This document shows, piece after piece, positions 33,766-46,194 of a stretch of 64,000 nucleotides of DNA (positions are counted from its first letter, which is position 1; the number at the start of each line of letters is the position of its first letter). This DNA comes from Pycnopodia helianthoides. Taxonomy: Eukaryota > Echinodermata > Asteroidea > Forcipulatida > Asteriidae. The position numbers were made by a program, and so were the translations under genes. The notes beneath the pieces are model-generated. The model was given only the letters and a program-made list of their open reading frames with translations. It had not been told where the DNA came from and did no database searches. The stretch covers positions 12,851,303-12,915,302 of the forward strand of contig CM063257.1 in assembly GCA_032158295.1 (NCBI GenBank), in the 5' to 3' direction.

Positions 33766-33838
33766 GTAACGAATCCACTCAACCGTAGATTCGTTACGAA
33801 TCTACAGTTAAGTGTAGATTCGTAAAAATAATCTACAT
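33766..33838. repeat. Short inverted repeats around GTAGATTCGTTACGAATCTAC core
   Basis: Three or four copies of the word TAGATTCGT or its complement within 75 bases, able to fold into hairpins. Confidence 0.6.
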
Positions 33839-34208
33839 TTTGAACAATGGAGTGACGTCACAGAAATGGTTTAATTATTGCTACACTAGTGTTTATTTAT
33901 TCATTATGTCATACTATTTCATTCATTATCAATACTTTTGTTTCGTCATTTACCTTATTTTCAAAAAATTTGCTTCGCCGTGTAAAAACAAAATAAGGGC
34001 CAATCACATGTTCGTTTGTCATTAAAGTATTGGATTTAAAAATGGAATTAATATTTGTAAAAAATATATATAACAAAGTGAAATAAATAAATATTTAACC
34101 AGAGAGCTACAACAAGTTTAAAAATGAGAACTCAAACATTACAACGTTCATCATGGTGTAAATCCTACGGGGAATTTTTTTTTCTCTGGGATACTTTAAA
34201 GTCAAGAA

Positions 34209-34599
34209 TTTAAAGGTACACGTTGCCTTGAATCGGCAGAGTTGGTCTATAAAAAGCGTTTGTAAACCGTTTGTTATAAAATTCATATGGTTAGAAAGAT
34301 GTTTTAAAAGTATAGTACAATGATCCACACAAACATGCTTTGAAATTGCGTGGTTTTCCCTTTACATCGTGAACTAACACAGTCGGCCATTTTATGGAGT
34401 CAAACTTTTGACTCCACAAAAAGGCCGACCGTGTTAGTTCGTAAAGTTCAAGTAAAACCATGCAATTTCGAGGCATATTTGTGTGGATCATTGTAATCTA
34501 CTTTAAAACGTCTTTCTAACCATGCATTTTATAACAAACGGTTACAAACGTTTTTGTATAGACCAACTCGACCGATCCAAGGCAACGTTTACCTTTAAA
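34209..34599. mobile_element. Full-length 391-bp palindromic MITE
   Basis: From TTTAAAGGTACACGTTGCCT to AGGCAACGTTTACCTTTAAA the two halves are reverse complements almost throughout, centred near 34404 (CAAACTTTTGACTCC). Transcribed either way it would fold into a hairpin of nearly 195 bp. A truncated relative lies at 20093-20290. Confidence 0.9.
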
Positions 34600-35139
34600 T
34601 ATCTAGGCATTAGCCGTTGATAACAGTTACACAATTCAGCGCTTAACAGGGGAAATTAATACACAATACAGACATTACAATAATTACAAAATACAATATA
34701 AAAACATTTAACAGGTCTGGCGTAATATTCTTTCGATATCTTTGCCCTTGGACAAATCTGAAAAAAAAGTTTATTAATAAGGGACTAAATATCCTGCCCG
34801 ATTTAAGAAAGCCGGAATAATGGGTTTTCATCGGGGATTTGAACTGATTTTCAGTCTTTTAATTAAGTGTTCATGTGGTGTTGCATAGACTTACAGAGTG
34901 CAGGTGATAGGAGTGTGAGGAAGAGCCATGACCGTACGTTACTAGGTGTAAATGATGAGACAGAGCGAAGATTTCGAGATGGTTTGTGTGTGTGTGTAAA
35001 TGAGTTCCTGAGGGTACGCATGTGAAGGGCCTTCGATAAACGTATTAAAGCGCCAGCTTACCTTCGTTAATCTATCAAAATTATCAAGTAATAAACCACA
35101 GGAAAAACTGAATGGGTAAATTTATAAAAATAACAAAAT

Positions 35140-35300
35140 TGGTTGACCATAGACAACATGACTAGAGTGGGATTTAAACCAACGACATCCGGATTGATGT
35201 GCTGCTAAAATAGGGCTAGATAGCTCATTTGGTAGAGAACCGGTACGTTAATACGTTACTTAGGAGGTCTTTGGTTCAATTCCTGCTCTAGTCATTTTGT
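35140..35300. repeat. tRNA-like inverted pair (SINE head remnants)
   Basis: The plus strand at 35213-35293 has TAGCTCATTTGGTAGAG (A-box like) and GGTTCAATTCC (B-box like) closing with CTAGTC. Just left, at 35158-35200, ACTAGAGTGGGATTTAAACC is a reversed B-box region. Mismatches in both boxes make a functional tRNA unlikely. Confidence 0.5.
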
Positions 35301-36164
35301 CTTTGTTCAACCCGCAAAATTGTGCTTTGTGTAATTATTCCTCTTTATCCTCTTTAAAACCCTCGGAGAAGCAACGTGGTGAAAAAATTCTCCACATTTT
35401 CCAAATATGGTCATAATTTGTTTTTCAATGGGCCAAAAAAGCCACGATTTTCTGTATTCGACACCCCTTGTATACACCACAAGCCTGTAGACTCCCATTG
35501 GCCAGGCTATAACCACTGCCGAGTAAGAATTATTTAATGACAGCAGTCCCAATGGACAGCTATGCCCTTGGGAATTGTAACTTGATATCTTAGTGAGCCA
35601 ACTCCTTGTGCCATTATCTCTTTGTGTCAACCCTGTGCCGCCCAGAGCTAAAACAGGTCGTAAATAACACACACTGCTGGCCCAGACAAAAGCCCTGTGG
35701 AGATTAAAATTGCTTTGGGCTTGCAGGAGGGGGTCATTGACCTAAAAAACTGGGTGGTGAAAAAATTCTCCAACTGGATCCACCGCGTTTTACAGAAGGG
35801 CCCGCTGCTCCGAAGGTTAAGGGTTGTTCATGAGCAAAAACGCACGAGTGCATTAGGGATAGAGGTATCGAGAGGAACTCCTTTCCTACCACAAGCTAAC
35901 AAGTTGTTATATAAATGCTAAAGTAGAAGGCATAATTTTTAGAGTGCATGCACAAATAAATGCATTTGTCGGCCGAATTGGCGCTACAAGCTCAAGCGTA
36001 AACTGATCACCAAGCATTGGAAATTGTAACTGCGTTTCGTTTTGGTCCGGTTCGATGACGTAGCTGCCACTAAACCATAACCGATCTTTGGTTGACCTTG
36101 TTTTCAGATTATCTGATTCAACAAAAACTGAAATAACCGTAACTGTGATTTCAGAATTGACAAA
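35301..36164. other. Intergenic; minus open frame not called
   Basis: A 121-codon minus-strand frame (35307-35672) lacks recognisable motifs. I see nothing else. Confidence 0.35.
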
Positions 36165-36385
36165 GATTATGGGTCCCCGCGAGAACTGACTCGTTTCTGG
36201 ATCACCATGACCCAGAGTTTGTCTCAAAATTACCATTTAACGGATCAAATAGACACAGATCCGAGTTAGAATCCATTTTTAATACAAGTTTCCGGGTTAG
36301 CCTGACCCCAAAACGGGTCTGGCCACCAGCTCTTCGAATCGGGGCCAATCCAGTCCTGTGAGTTTTTAGAATGTAGAATTACTAT
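36165..36385. repeat. GGGTCA/TGACCC repeat family copy
   Basis: Blocks TGGATCACCATGACCCAGAG, TTTGTCTCAAAATTACC and TTCCGGGTTAGCCTGACCCC in the family order. Confidence 0.6.
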
Positions 36386-36674
36386 TGCCAACGTGTAACA
36401 ATAAAACAACACACAATCAAGAGATTGAGTTCAAGGGTTTACGAAAGTAAAACGCAAGTCAGAACATTACTTTTACGGATGGGAGTATTTCGTAACATTG
36501 TGTTTAATGGCTAGAACCGGCGCAGTGATCTGAAGTAGTTCCGGTCAGTGAACTTACCTCCAGTCACTTTGCACGGAGGGCAAAATTATTATTTTTGCCT
36601 GAACAAAATGTGCCTGCCGCGGAAAACAGCATGAAAAAAGGTCACACATTCAGTACATGCCTACATTCCATTAG

Positions 36675-36916
36675 GCCAGGGAAGCAATTGTTTTCTACAT
36701 ACAGAACAAAATGGGCTTTCCGCAGAAACAGTGTTGAAAAAATGCTCAATTCAGTACACGCCTACATTTTATTAGGCATGTTGTGAAGCAAACGTTGTCT
36801 GCATAGTGTCGTGATAACACGGTTTATATCTAATAAACACAAGCTTGTCCGTCTAGAAAACAACATTTACGGTCACTTCACCCGGCCAGGGAAGCAATTG
36901 TTTTCTACATACAGAA
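36675..36916 (+). repeat. 35-bp direct repeat pair in a degenerate tandem region
   Basis: The segment GGCCAGGGAAGCAATTGTTT plus CTACATACAGAACA occurs at 36675-36709 and again at 36882-36916. Weaker copies between (GTGAAGCAAACGTTGTCTGC near 36782) suggest an eroded array of about 105-bp units. Confidence 0.7.
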
Positions 36917-37317
36917 CAGGCGGCTATTGTAAAGCAACACACTGCGATTCCGAACGCACACAAGCGCTACGACACTACCGACTCTTTTAGGAAACACTAC
37001 CGTAATAAAAAAAAACAATAATAACATTTATAAAGAACCTTTTCCTGTGGTTGCAAAGCGCTCAGAGAATGACCAGGAAGAACACCCAACTATGGGTCCC
37101 GAATGATATCAGAAACCAAGTGAAAAACCACTGCCAGGCCCAGCCCGCAGTACTCAGACAGGAGAAGGGAGAGTCCAGCTAAAGCCGGGCTCTCTATGAC
37201 GTGTACGTGCATGCCAAGCAGGGGCTCAAACAAAATTACAGATGAAACAATTATATTTTCAGTGACCCTTTGAACTTGGCAACGGTAGTACAACTATACA
37301 AAAACACACTCCCGTGC

Positions 37318-37560
37318 CAAAATCGAACCGGAGACTGGGTCCTTAGGTGGCTTAATCTATTCCTGGGTAAGTATGACCCTGAATCTTTGTGGTCAAACTG
37401 ATCCAGAAACTGTGTGTCAAACTGACGTAGAATCCGAGTCAAAATCCTATTTGATGGCCAGTTTCTGGGTCAGCCAGACCCAGAGAGAGGGGTTAGCCCC
37501 CCCCCACCTCCTTGATCTGTAATCCGTGTAAATTTTGACAAGGGAGTTTGTAGAGTGTTT
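37318..37560. repeat. GGGTCA/TGACCC repeat family copy
   Basis: Blocks CTGGGTAAGTATGACCCTGA, GTCAAACTGATCCAG and TCTGGGTCAGCCAGACCCAG; ends in a C tract at about 37497. Confidence 0.65.
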
Positions 37561-37854
37561 TTCTTACGCACAAAGTTCTGATGTATTGAGCGCAACTACC
37601 CGCTTGCCAGTAAGGTGCTTTACGACAAATAGTATTTGCTTTATATTTATTTAGTATATGGTTATCTGTCTTGCCTGTCTTGGCTTAGCTAGAATTAATT
37701 CAGCTTAGTAATTTGTAATGATGTGCGGAAGAAAACAAACTATCGATAATTACATGATGCTCTGAGCACTGACAGATGCGAGCACAAACGCCGAACAAAA
37801 AATGTCAGCTATTTAGGAAGGGAAGAGCCTGTCGAGAATCAGATTTTTGCTCAT

Positions 37855-38032
37855 AAGAAAACAAAACAAACTTAAAAGATCTAGAAAGAACCAGTAAGCT
37901 CAGAGCTGAAATGACGTAAAAGACTATAAAAAAACCAGTTAAGTCAGAGCGGAATAACTTGTAAGACCTAGAAAGACTGAGTCGGCTCAGAGCAGATGAC
38001 CAATACCTTGAAAGACATTGGCCTAGAGCAGA
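37855..38032 (+). repeat. Degenerate tandem repeats before the 46-bp array
   Basis: Three eroded units of about 50 bases share CTAGAAAGA, CCAGTTAAGTCAGAGC-like and CTCAGAGC words, leading directly into the 46-bp minisatellite. They may be an older related array. Confidence 0.5.
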
Positions 38033-38710
38033 ACTGATTTATACCCCATTGTGTGTGCATGTCTTATAAGTTAGTTAAACTGATTTATACCCCATTGTGT
38101 GTGCATGTCTTATAAGCTAGTTAAACTGGTTTATACCCCATTGTGTGTGCATGTCTTATAAGTTAGTTGAACTGATTTATACCCCATTGTGTGCGCATGT
38201 CTTATAAGTTAGTTAAACTGATTTATACCCCATTGTGTGTGCTTGTCTTATAAGTTAGTTGAACTGATTTATACCCCATTGTGTGCGCATGTCTTATAAG
38301 TTAGTTAAACTGATTTATACCCCATTGTTTGCGCATGTCTTATAAGCTAGTTAAACTGATTTATACCCCATTGTGTGTGCATGTCTTATAAGCTAGTTAA
38401 ACTGATTTATACCCCATTGTGTGTGCATGTCTTATAAGTTAGTTGAACTGATTTATACCCCATTGTGTGCGCATGTCTTATAAGTTAGTTAAACTGATTT
38501 ATACCCCATTGTGTGTGCTTGTCTTATAAGTTAGTTGAACTGATTTATACCCCATTGTGTGCGCATGTCTTATAAGTTAGTTAAACTGATTTATACCCCA
38601 TTGTTTGCGCATGTCTTATAAGCTAGTTGAACTGAATTATACCCCATTGTGTGTGCATGTCTTATAAGTTAGTTAAACTGATTTATACCCCATTGTGTGC
38701 GCATGTCTTA
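38033..38710 (+). repeat. 46-bp minisatellite, 14.7 units, with 276-bp higher-order repeat
   Basis: The unit starts ACTGATTTATACCCCATTGT and ends CTTATAAGTTAGTTAA. Diagnostic variants (GTGTGCATG, GTGCGCATG, GTGTGCTTG, TTTGCGCATG; GTTAG or GCTAG) occur in the same order in units 2-7 and 8-13, showing that a six-unit block was duplicated. No coding role: the period is not a multiple of three and stops occur. Confidence 0.95.
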
Positions 38711-39079
38711 AAAAAAAATGTCCACTCTTAGCTGACGTTTTCTACATTGTTTAATAAGAAAATCATTTCATCAATTGCATTAAGCAATTTCGCGAATGGA
38801 CAAACTCCCCCAAATTGCATACCGAATGCTTTGTATCAAAATGAACGGGCATGAAAGGTCACCCGTCTAGTGTGTTTTCAGGAACAAACCTTTCAGCGCG
38901 CTTGTGATCGATCATACGACATGCCTGACGGTCATTGTGTAAGAACAACATACATCAAAGATGGGCGCAGAAAATGTGCTTGCCTGGTTTGCGTTTCACA
39001 AAGAGACGCGTCTGTTTGACTTAAACTCAAAGTATTGATGACTATTTTATGAACTTATTATTGATTGTCAAAGACTCAA

Positions 39080-39330
39080 ACAAATTAATGACCATAAAAA
39101 CTTCCTTTAGTGAGATGCACTGCAGCTGTTGATAGTGTCAGCTAGTAATTTGGGAAAAGATTCCCTTCGAAGTAGTGGTTGAAAATATTTTTCACCCCCA
39201 AAATTAGAGTCTGCTCATCATGCATAAACCGTCTCTCTGATTTGAGGGGGTCGTTGTCCGTTCGGAAATGCTGTGGCAAACAATGCGGTTGGTACTCGCG
39301 CTGTCACCTCGCCAAACGCGGATGGATTCG
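39080..39330. repeat. Decayed MITE-related text
   Basis: Shares GCACTGCAGCTGTTGATA, CAATGCGGTTGGTACTCGC and CTGTCACCTCG with 26080-26275. Ends are not definable. Confidence 0.45.
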
Positions 39331-39658
39331 ACGTTCTTGTGGAAATACCGTCACAGTTCTGTTTTGCTGTTTGGTTTCTCAGCAAGTAGAAACACTATTC
39401 CATTTAAACTTTCAGAGGCGACTTAAATTGTAACTGTCTTTAAAAAATGGGCCTATAAATCAACGCTGAGTTCACAACAATCAAACGATGACCCTGCCTT
39501 TAACGCCAATTCTACCACACAGAGGAACGTAACCGCGCGAGCTACTCGTCTGCAGGGTGGCTGTGCCGACAGTCAACAAAAACACGTGCCGATCGCATTA
39601 TTCACATACCTTTGCAGGTATCAATTATTTAAAAAGGGAATTTAAAAATACTTTTTTC

Positions 39659-39659
<1 letters not shown>

Positions 39660-39689
<30 letters not shown>

Positions 39690-39715
39690 TAATGGGGGGG
39701 GGGGTGTATTTTTTT
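39660..39715. repeat. T and G homopolymer tract
   Basis: About 20 T followed by AATGGGGGGGGGG. Confidence 0.95.
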
Positions 39716-40072
39716 TGACCTACATGGATGTGTACACAATACATTGGGGTCGAGTATTCACGCAGCTGAGCAGGCTGAACGAAGTTTCCCAGACAAGCGA
39801 ACTTGTTTAGTTACTAACTAGTTAGTGATTTGTGTGTGGTCAGCTACAGCTAGGGTTGCTGATGTGGTTAGAGTTATTGATTATTTGAAAACTGTCGTCC
39901 GTCTACCCTTTATAATATGCATGTCTTTATTCATTTGTATGCGTTTTGACAGGTCAGTCCCTTCGTGCAAACAGTTGCGAATCGGGTCACCGTCCATACT
40001 TATATTGAACCATTAGGTACACCGGGCCAGGATGGATAAACCAAAAATGGAAAATACATATTTAATTTTACC

Positions 40073-40454
40073 TTGAAGGCACAGTACACGTTTGGTAATT
40101 GGAGCCTACTGATTGTGTTAATCCTATATAAATGTAGGTACATACAATCAAACTAACCTGTGAAACTTTCACTTCTGAAGGTGGTCGCGTTTTTGAGATA
40201 TCACCGAAAAACCGGAGCGAATATTTCCACGCAGAAAACAAATATTCCCCATAGTAATACACAGTCTGGACAGAAATGCTTCTCAGATTCAAATTTTGGC
40301 GAATAAAAAGTGAAATATTTCCCTTAACCGTTGTACTTCAAAGTTAAAAGTATTTCAAAATTCATTATACCCATGGCTGCTGTACTTCTTACCAAGTAAG
40401 TCTGTATTGCCATTAATTTTCAGAGTCATTACCAAACGTGTACTGTGCCTTTAA
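40073..40454. mobile_element. 382-bp MITE with terminal inverted repeats
   Basis: Left end TTGAAGGCACAGTACACGTT, right end AACGTGTACTGTGCCTTTAA: about 24 of 26 terminal bases pair. The right flank is TTAA, and the left is TTGA, one change from TTAA. A related decayed copy lies at 27390-27740. Confidence 0.85.
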
Positions 40455-40649
40455 AACATTCATGCAGGCTTACTTATACTAAGATTGTTTATATTATCAC
40501 CCTTTAGGTAAAATTCAAGAGTTCCTGACAGTTTTCAGATACTAAAACTTAGCATAACAAACACAAAAATGTCCGGTTTTTCCTCATTATTGTGTGCATG
40601 GTGGGGACGCATGCGCTGCATCAAAGACGGGTCAAAGTGGAATATTAAT

Positions 40650-41045
40650 AATAGTAGTACAAGTTTTCTAAGCGCTGATATTTTTTTCCTTCAAGGTATG
40701 TGGAGCTACGTTTTTAAAGTATGATACCTTTTTTTCCTTGACGAAGTACCATATAATGGTTTAGAATGTGTTGTGGCGCAATATGCTGCCAATTAAACAA
40801 GGAACACCGGGGCGAACCCCTTCTCTTTAAGGTAAGTGTACTGGGTTCTTTTTCGTGCATTACACAACACACGGGACCTACGGCTTTACGTCCCATCCGA
40901 AGAACAAAGCAATAATGGTTAAGTGTCTTGCTTAAGGCACACAAGTCTCATGACCGGGACTCGAACCCACACTCTGCTGAACAGAAACACAAGAGTTTGA
41001 GTCCGGTGTTTTTGTCCGCTCGGTCACGACGTACGACACGCCACA
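40650..41045 (-). repeat. tRNA-derived SINE
   Basis: The minus-strand head has CGTCGTGACCGAGCGGACAA and GTGGGTTCGAGTCCCGG (B box), then AAGACACTTAACCATTATTG, and the tail at about 40655 is TTATTAATATTCC. Same family as 2625-2975, with an altered A box. Confidence 0.7.
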
Positions 41046-41644
41046 ATAAAGTGGAATACCAAATCGGGTCAAATTGAGGCAAGACGGGACAACAATTGTG
41101 TGACCATTACCAGAACTGTCAGTCATTAGTGTGATATGTAAAAAGAAAAGGAAAACAAATTAAAAAGTCGACAATACTTTACATGTTAGCATTATTTGTT
41201 TTACAATTTAAAGTGTCCACTAATTATGTCTCTACAGCTCATAACTCATAATAAGTTGTTGACAAAATTATTGACTCGTCATGCCCCACTCAAATGACTT
41301 CTGCGGTACAACAGGACAGCTCACAAGCCCACTGATATAGAATAATTCTGCATTAAGTCGGTATATGTAGATTTTATTTCTGAATAATGTGCTCACAAAA
41401 TGGGTCAAGTGCTGCGGTAAATGAATCTCGACAGTCCTTCACAGATACCCATAGTCATAGACAATGGTCACCCGCACGTACATTCTGACGCGTGAAAATC
41501 TGACAGCAGACACGCATATTTTTTGCCGCCACTTGCGCTAATAGAACAAGAAAAAAACGGTGCAAGGGCTACCGAAAAGGAGAGAGAATGTAATTGTATG
41601 GACCAAATTTGCTTTAATGGAAAAGGGGTTGGCAGAAACAATTA

Positions 41645-42038
41645 ATATTCGGTTTGCGGTAACACCATGTGTATATATATCTACTTTGCTGTGTAGATTT
41701 GTTCTTTAGAGAACTTGTCTTGCTACAGTCTCCTGACGATGACTAGAGCATGCTAGTTGAAACGTTGAGACCCAAAATAACTCACTCCGCGGCAGTGCAG
41801 TTAATTACGAGAAGTCCCCCCGATCCACAAAGCTAAAGCAGAAGCCCAGGCCGATTGCCTACCTCCCGCCTGGGTAGTAGTTAATAAGCAGGCAGTTCTT
41901 TTCAGAACTGAGAAGTCTCCCGAATTCCGAAAATCTACTCCGCGGTAGTAGAACAAATAGCAAGACAAGTTCTCTAAAGAACAAATCTACACAGACAAGT
42001 AGATACTTATACACATGGTGTTACCGCAAACCGAATAT
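41645..42038. mobile_element. 394-bp element with long (about 80-bp) inverted repeats
   Basis: The left arm starts ATATTCGGTTTGCGGTAACA and contains TAGATTTGTTCTTTAGAGAA. The right arm is its reverse complement, ending at 42038. The centre holds CTCCTGACGATGACTAGAGC and two CTCCGCGG(C/T)AGT words. It is flanked by AT-rich sequence and TA. Confidence 0.8.
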
Positions 42039-42410
42039 ATATTGATACCTCACCATGCAATGCCTCAAAACCCATTAAACAGAAACAATTTGGTGTATTT
42101 AAAAACACATTGAATCAGCAATGTCACATCTTCCCCCTGGTGTACGTCCCTACTCTTGGTTGGTACCCGTGCCACTCTATCCAAATCATACAAGGAAGTT
42201 TGCTTTGGACCATTTTTATTCGTAGTGACTTCAAGTCAGTGATACAAACTAAAATTGTGTATGCAACTAATACTTTGAAGGTACACACTTCACGGGGGTC
42301 TCTACGCGTCAAGCTCTGTTTCATGGAGACCCCCATCACCACTTAACCACATTTACTTTTATTCCTATCAATATATGAATTATTGATTGATTGAGTGGAA
42401 ATAACGTAGT

Positions 42411-42455
42411 TAATGATTGATTGATTGACTGATTGATTGATTGACTGATTGATAC
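42411..42455. repeat. (TTGA)n microsatellite
   Basis: About ten GATT/GACT tetramers; no coding role. Confidence 0.9.
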
Positions 42456-43036
42456 CAGGTACTTGGCGTTTCTTACTGCGCCATCGCAGCAATGGTTACG
42501 CCAGACCTCCCTCCCAATCCACGCCCCGCCCCGAGTTTTAGAAGTCATGAACACAGCCAGGTTTAATCTCATTGCCATTAGCATCTGAGTTACTGGTAGC
42601 CCTGAAAGCTTCCACTTAACCAGCCGCGGCTAATTTAATAAGTACCCAAACCATTGTTCGTGCAGATTAAATCAAGATATCACGTCGACCACACAGCGGA
42701 CAAAGCCGATGCGTTTTAACCCATTTTCAGCGGTGGACATAAAACACACTGCAAGCGATAAGCGAACTGGAAGATTCCATATATAGGTTCCTTCACGCAC
42801 AAGTAAACCTTCCGTAAAAAATATATATAAATAAATAAATAAAATCATATTGAATGTCCTTGTCACAATTCCTTTTCGTTTTTGGAATGTTGGATATTAT
42901 TAAGGCCATGACATTTTTGTTTTTCTGCATTTGTTTCCTCCTAAGAAAAAACAATCTCGAAGATGAACAAGTTAGTCAGATGAAAGGACTTTGTAAAATT
43001 ATTTCTAACAACCTTTTGTAAAGGTAGCAACCGATA

Positions 43037-43640
43037 AACCAATGATGTACCGTCCCTTTATGATATATTCTTGAAAACCAGAGGATTGGAATGAATGTAC
43101 CCTACTATAATAACCAATGGTGTGCCATCCCTTTATGATATGTTTCTAGAAAACCAGAGGATTGGAATGAATGTACCCTACTATAATAACCAATGGTGTG
43201 CCATCCCTTTATGATATGTTTCTAGAAAACCAGAGGATTGGAATGAATGTACCCTACTATAATAACCAATGGTGTGCCATCCCTTTATGATATGTTTCTA
43301 GAAAACTAGAAGATTGGAATGAATGTACTCTTCCAAAAACTATGTATCATACCTTAATGATATGTTTTTTGAAAACTAAATGGTTAGAATAAATGTAGGC
43401 CTAGTCTTCCGAAGCGAGAACCAACGATGTTTTTCGAAAACTAGAGGATTGGAATGAATGTTACTATTCCCAAAACCAATTATGTACCATCCCTAATGGA
43501 TTATTTTTTTTGAAAGCTAGAGGATTGTTATGATTGTACTCTTCCAAAAATCGATGATGCACTTTAAGGCATATTTCTTGAAAACTACATCATTTGAACG
43601 AAAGCACTATTACAAATTACAATGTTGTACCATACGTCAT
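43037..43640 (+). repeat. 76-bp minisatellite, 4 good plus about 4 eroded units
   Basis: Units start AACCAATGGTGTGCCATCCC at 43037, 43113, 43189 and 43265, containing GATTGGAATGAATGTACC. From 43340 the units decay progressively. The middle copies are the most alike. Confidence 0.9.
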
Positions 43641-46189
43641 CCATTTATTTGCTTTTGAAACCAGTGAGTTTATTAAGACACAACCACCAGCCTAAGTGAC
43701 AACAAAGAGGATGAATGTTCTTAAAAAGATGTTGAAAAATAGTAGTTTTATATTGTGGGAGGAAAACCTCATTAGGAAATTCAGGGCTGCAGTTCTAGTG
43801 TGGATTTGAACACATTATACGACAATAAATAGAAGGAAACCACCGAGCAGAAATAATCAAACAGTTGTGAAATGGATGCACTGTATTCACTAATAAAGAA
43901 GTAATAAACCTTTCCTGTCAACCTCCTTCTTTATGTTGTGCCCAAATAGAGAGTAATCTCATAACAACACGTTTTGGTTAACTGCAGCGTTTCCTGTAAT
44001 CAACTCAAAAACAGTCATCACAGAAAGTGAGTCCCTCTCAGAGAAAGATAACTGTTTTTAATGTAAGAGTAAATAACAGTGACGCTCGTAAAGGCAGCGC
44101 AATTGCGATAACAAAAGATTTTTTTTTATATTAAATTTGAAGTGAAGTTAAATCAATTTGGTCAGTGCGGAAAAGAATGTGATCAAATTTCAGGAGTCAG
44201 AATGAAGACAAACTGTCCAGTCTTATTGCATTTACCGAAACAAGAAAGCGAATAGAATTTAGCAAATTTGGTTATCTGGTTGTTGACTTGATAGCGGACA
44301 ACCTTGACGGCTCATGTCCAGGCCGCATCAAGAATATTAAAATAAAGTGGGTTTTCTTACGGATACGAGTCTTTGCAAGTTTCGAACATCTGGGTTACTT
44401 TGGATTCCAGTGTACTGTTGTGGGGCTATAATTGTTGTTTTTGGTGCACATTTTGAGGTAGTTTGTTACGCTAAGTTTGTCCACTTACAAATCAAAATTC
44501 CCGACAACCTTTTCTGATAAGGGTGCAACGATGAGGTATTTCTTCTTGGCATACACATTTTGAAAACTAGCATTGTTAATGTAGGGATCCCAAGTGCGCC
44601 CTCAGTGTTGAACTCCTAACAAGTTTAGAAAGAGTAACTTTTTTATTTGAGTGGTAATTCTCTCTTTTTTTATCGGGAGCATGGCTCTGGCCATGCTCCA
44701 AAAGCTATTCTTTTGGGAGGGGTAGTACCTAGGAGCTCTCTGTGAGTATTGTTTTACGTTTAAACCCTCTTTGTATACCTGACTTACTGTGATTTTTAGG
44801 GTCATATCTGGGGTCATATTTGGATCGTTTTATTTGTAAACCATGTGTGTAGTATTGTCAGGCAGCATCATGTGTGTGCGGCGTGTAGTTAGCTTCTGTG
44901 TGCTGACCTTTTTGTGAATTTTTACTGTGCACTGTGTAATGTAGGCTACATACTGTTGCGTTGTAACTTTTTGGATGTGTGCTATGGGTTACTATTAAAA
45001 CCTGTACAGGAGAAATTTATTTGTGAAAAAAGACGTCATTGATCGCTTTTATTATCATTGATTGTATTTTGGAAAATCCTCGTCCCTTTTAAATAGAGGA
45101 CCGGCCTCCTTCCCCGTGTCTCTACATTAACGAACTTGATAATTATTTTGAACACCTGTTTACAGGCTGAAATCACACAATTCAAAAGAGATGCTCATCC
45201 TGGCGGTCATTTTAAATCCCCACGAGGCATTAAACACTATTACGTGACACATCACAACCACTTTTTGGGGAAACAACAAAAAAGCGGAAAAAAAAACTTT
45301 TTCAAAGGACAAAGGAATATCATCCCCAAAACGTCACAAACGTTTGACCTAAGATCGTACAAACGGTTGCCATACTTACAGCTGAGCCCCTGATATTTTT
45401 GTTTTACATTTATTTATTTCTTTTTATTTTTTTCTACAACGGGACCATAAAAAGATTTCGAAAACTCGGAGGTGATTTGATGTGTGTGGGCAGGAATTAT
45501 TGGAACGCCCCCCCCCCTTAACCAAATGGCTGACATTAAAGATGCCTGGTCCAACAATTTTCGCGGAAGATGTTGTGTTTAATTTTGTTGTTTTCTTCTT
45601 CTTCATCATCTTCTTCTTCTCTTCCTCCTCCTCCTACTTATATTTCATGCATTGTCTGCATTCATGAAGTTCATTGCTGTCAATTCATTTTAATATTTGT
45701 CCTTCTTATTACTCCTTTCAGTTATTATATATATTATATAGTTTCATGTTTTTTTAAGGGGATCATGGAATAAAGTTTTAAAATAAAACAATAAAAAGGC
45801 CCTCGTCCTTCCTCTTTTCAAAAAGGCCGGACGCTAAAGTTGTTTGGTTTTAATTCATTTTGCCTTAACTCTCCGGGCACAGGTTCAATCAGAATTCTGC
45901 GGCGGAAACACGCGCGCTGTAGCTGTAGTAATAGTGACTTGTTTGTTTTCAATTAATACAACAATTTGAAAAGTCGATTTTCATTATAGGCATGTAAATG
46001 TCCGACAACATTAATTAATGTCTTTGCGGAATATTCCGCCTTTTCAGTCTATAATTATATTTATCAATACGTTGGCAGATTAAATACTACTTTTTTGTGC
46101 GTTTGGTTATTACACGTATTTCATTTTACGAACAACACCATGGCAAGTGCTTTACTTTACACACATCGGTGTACGGGTAAAACCACTGC
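43641..46189. other. Intergenic, no supported gene
   Basis: Contains a short hairpin GGAGCATGG/CCATGCTCC at about 44676-44699, a C tract at 45510 and a pyrimidine-rich run at 45588-45640. A GC-richer word CAAAAAGGCCGGACGCTAAA at about 45819 recurs at about 55941 (with AGGCAGG), marking the end of a shared repeat. Confidence 0.4.
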
Positions 46190-46194
46190 TAAAA

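Noticed and set aside
35213..35293. Possible tRNA gene
   Set aside because: A-box and B-box changes and poor stem pairing point to a SINE-type remnant.
35307..35672. 121-codon minus-strand open frame
   Set aside because: No ATG-linked signal, domain or splice context; the length is within chance for a 64-kb window.
38033..38710. Regularly spaced repeats suggesting a CRISPR array
   Set aside because: The whole 46-bp unit repeats, there are no unique spacers, and the genome is eukaryotic.
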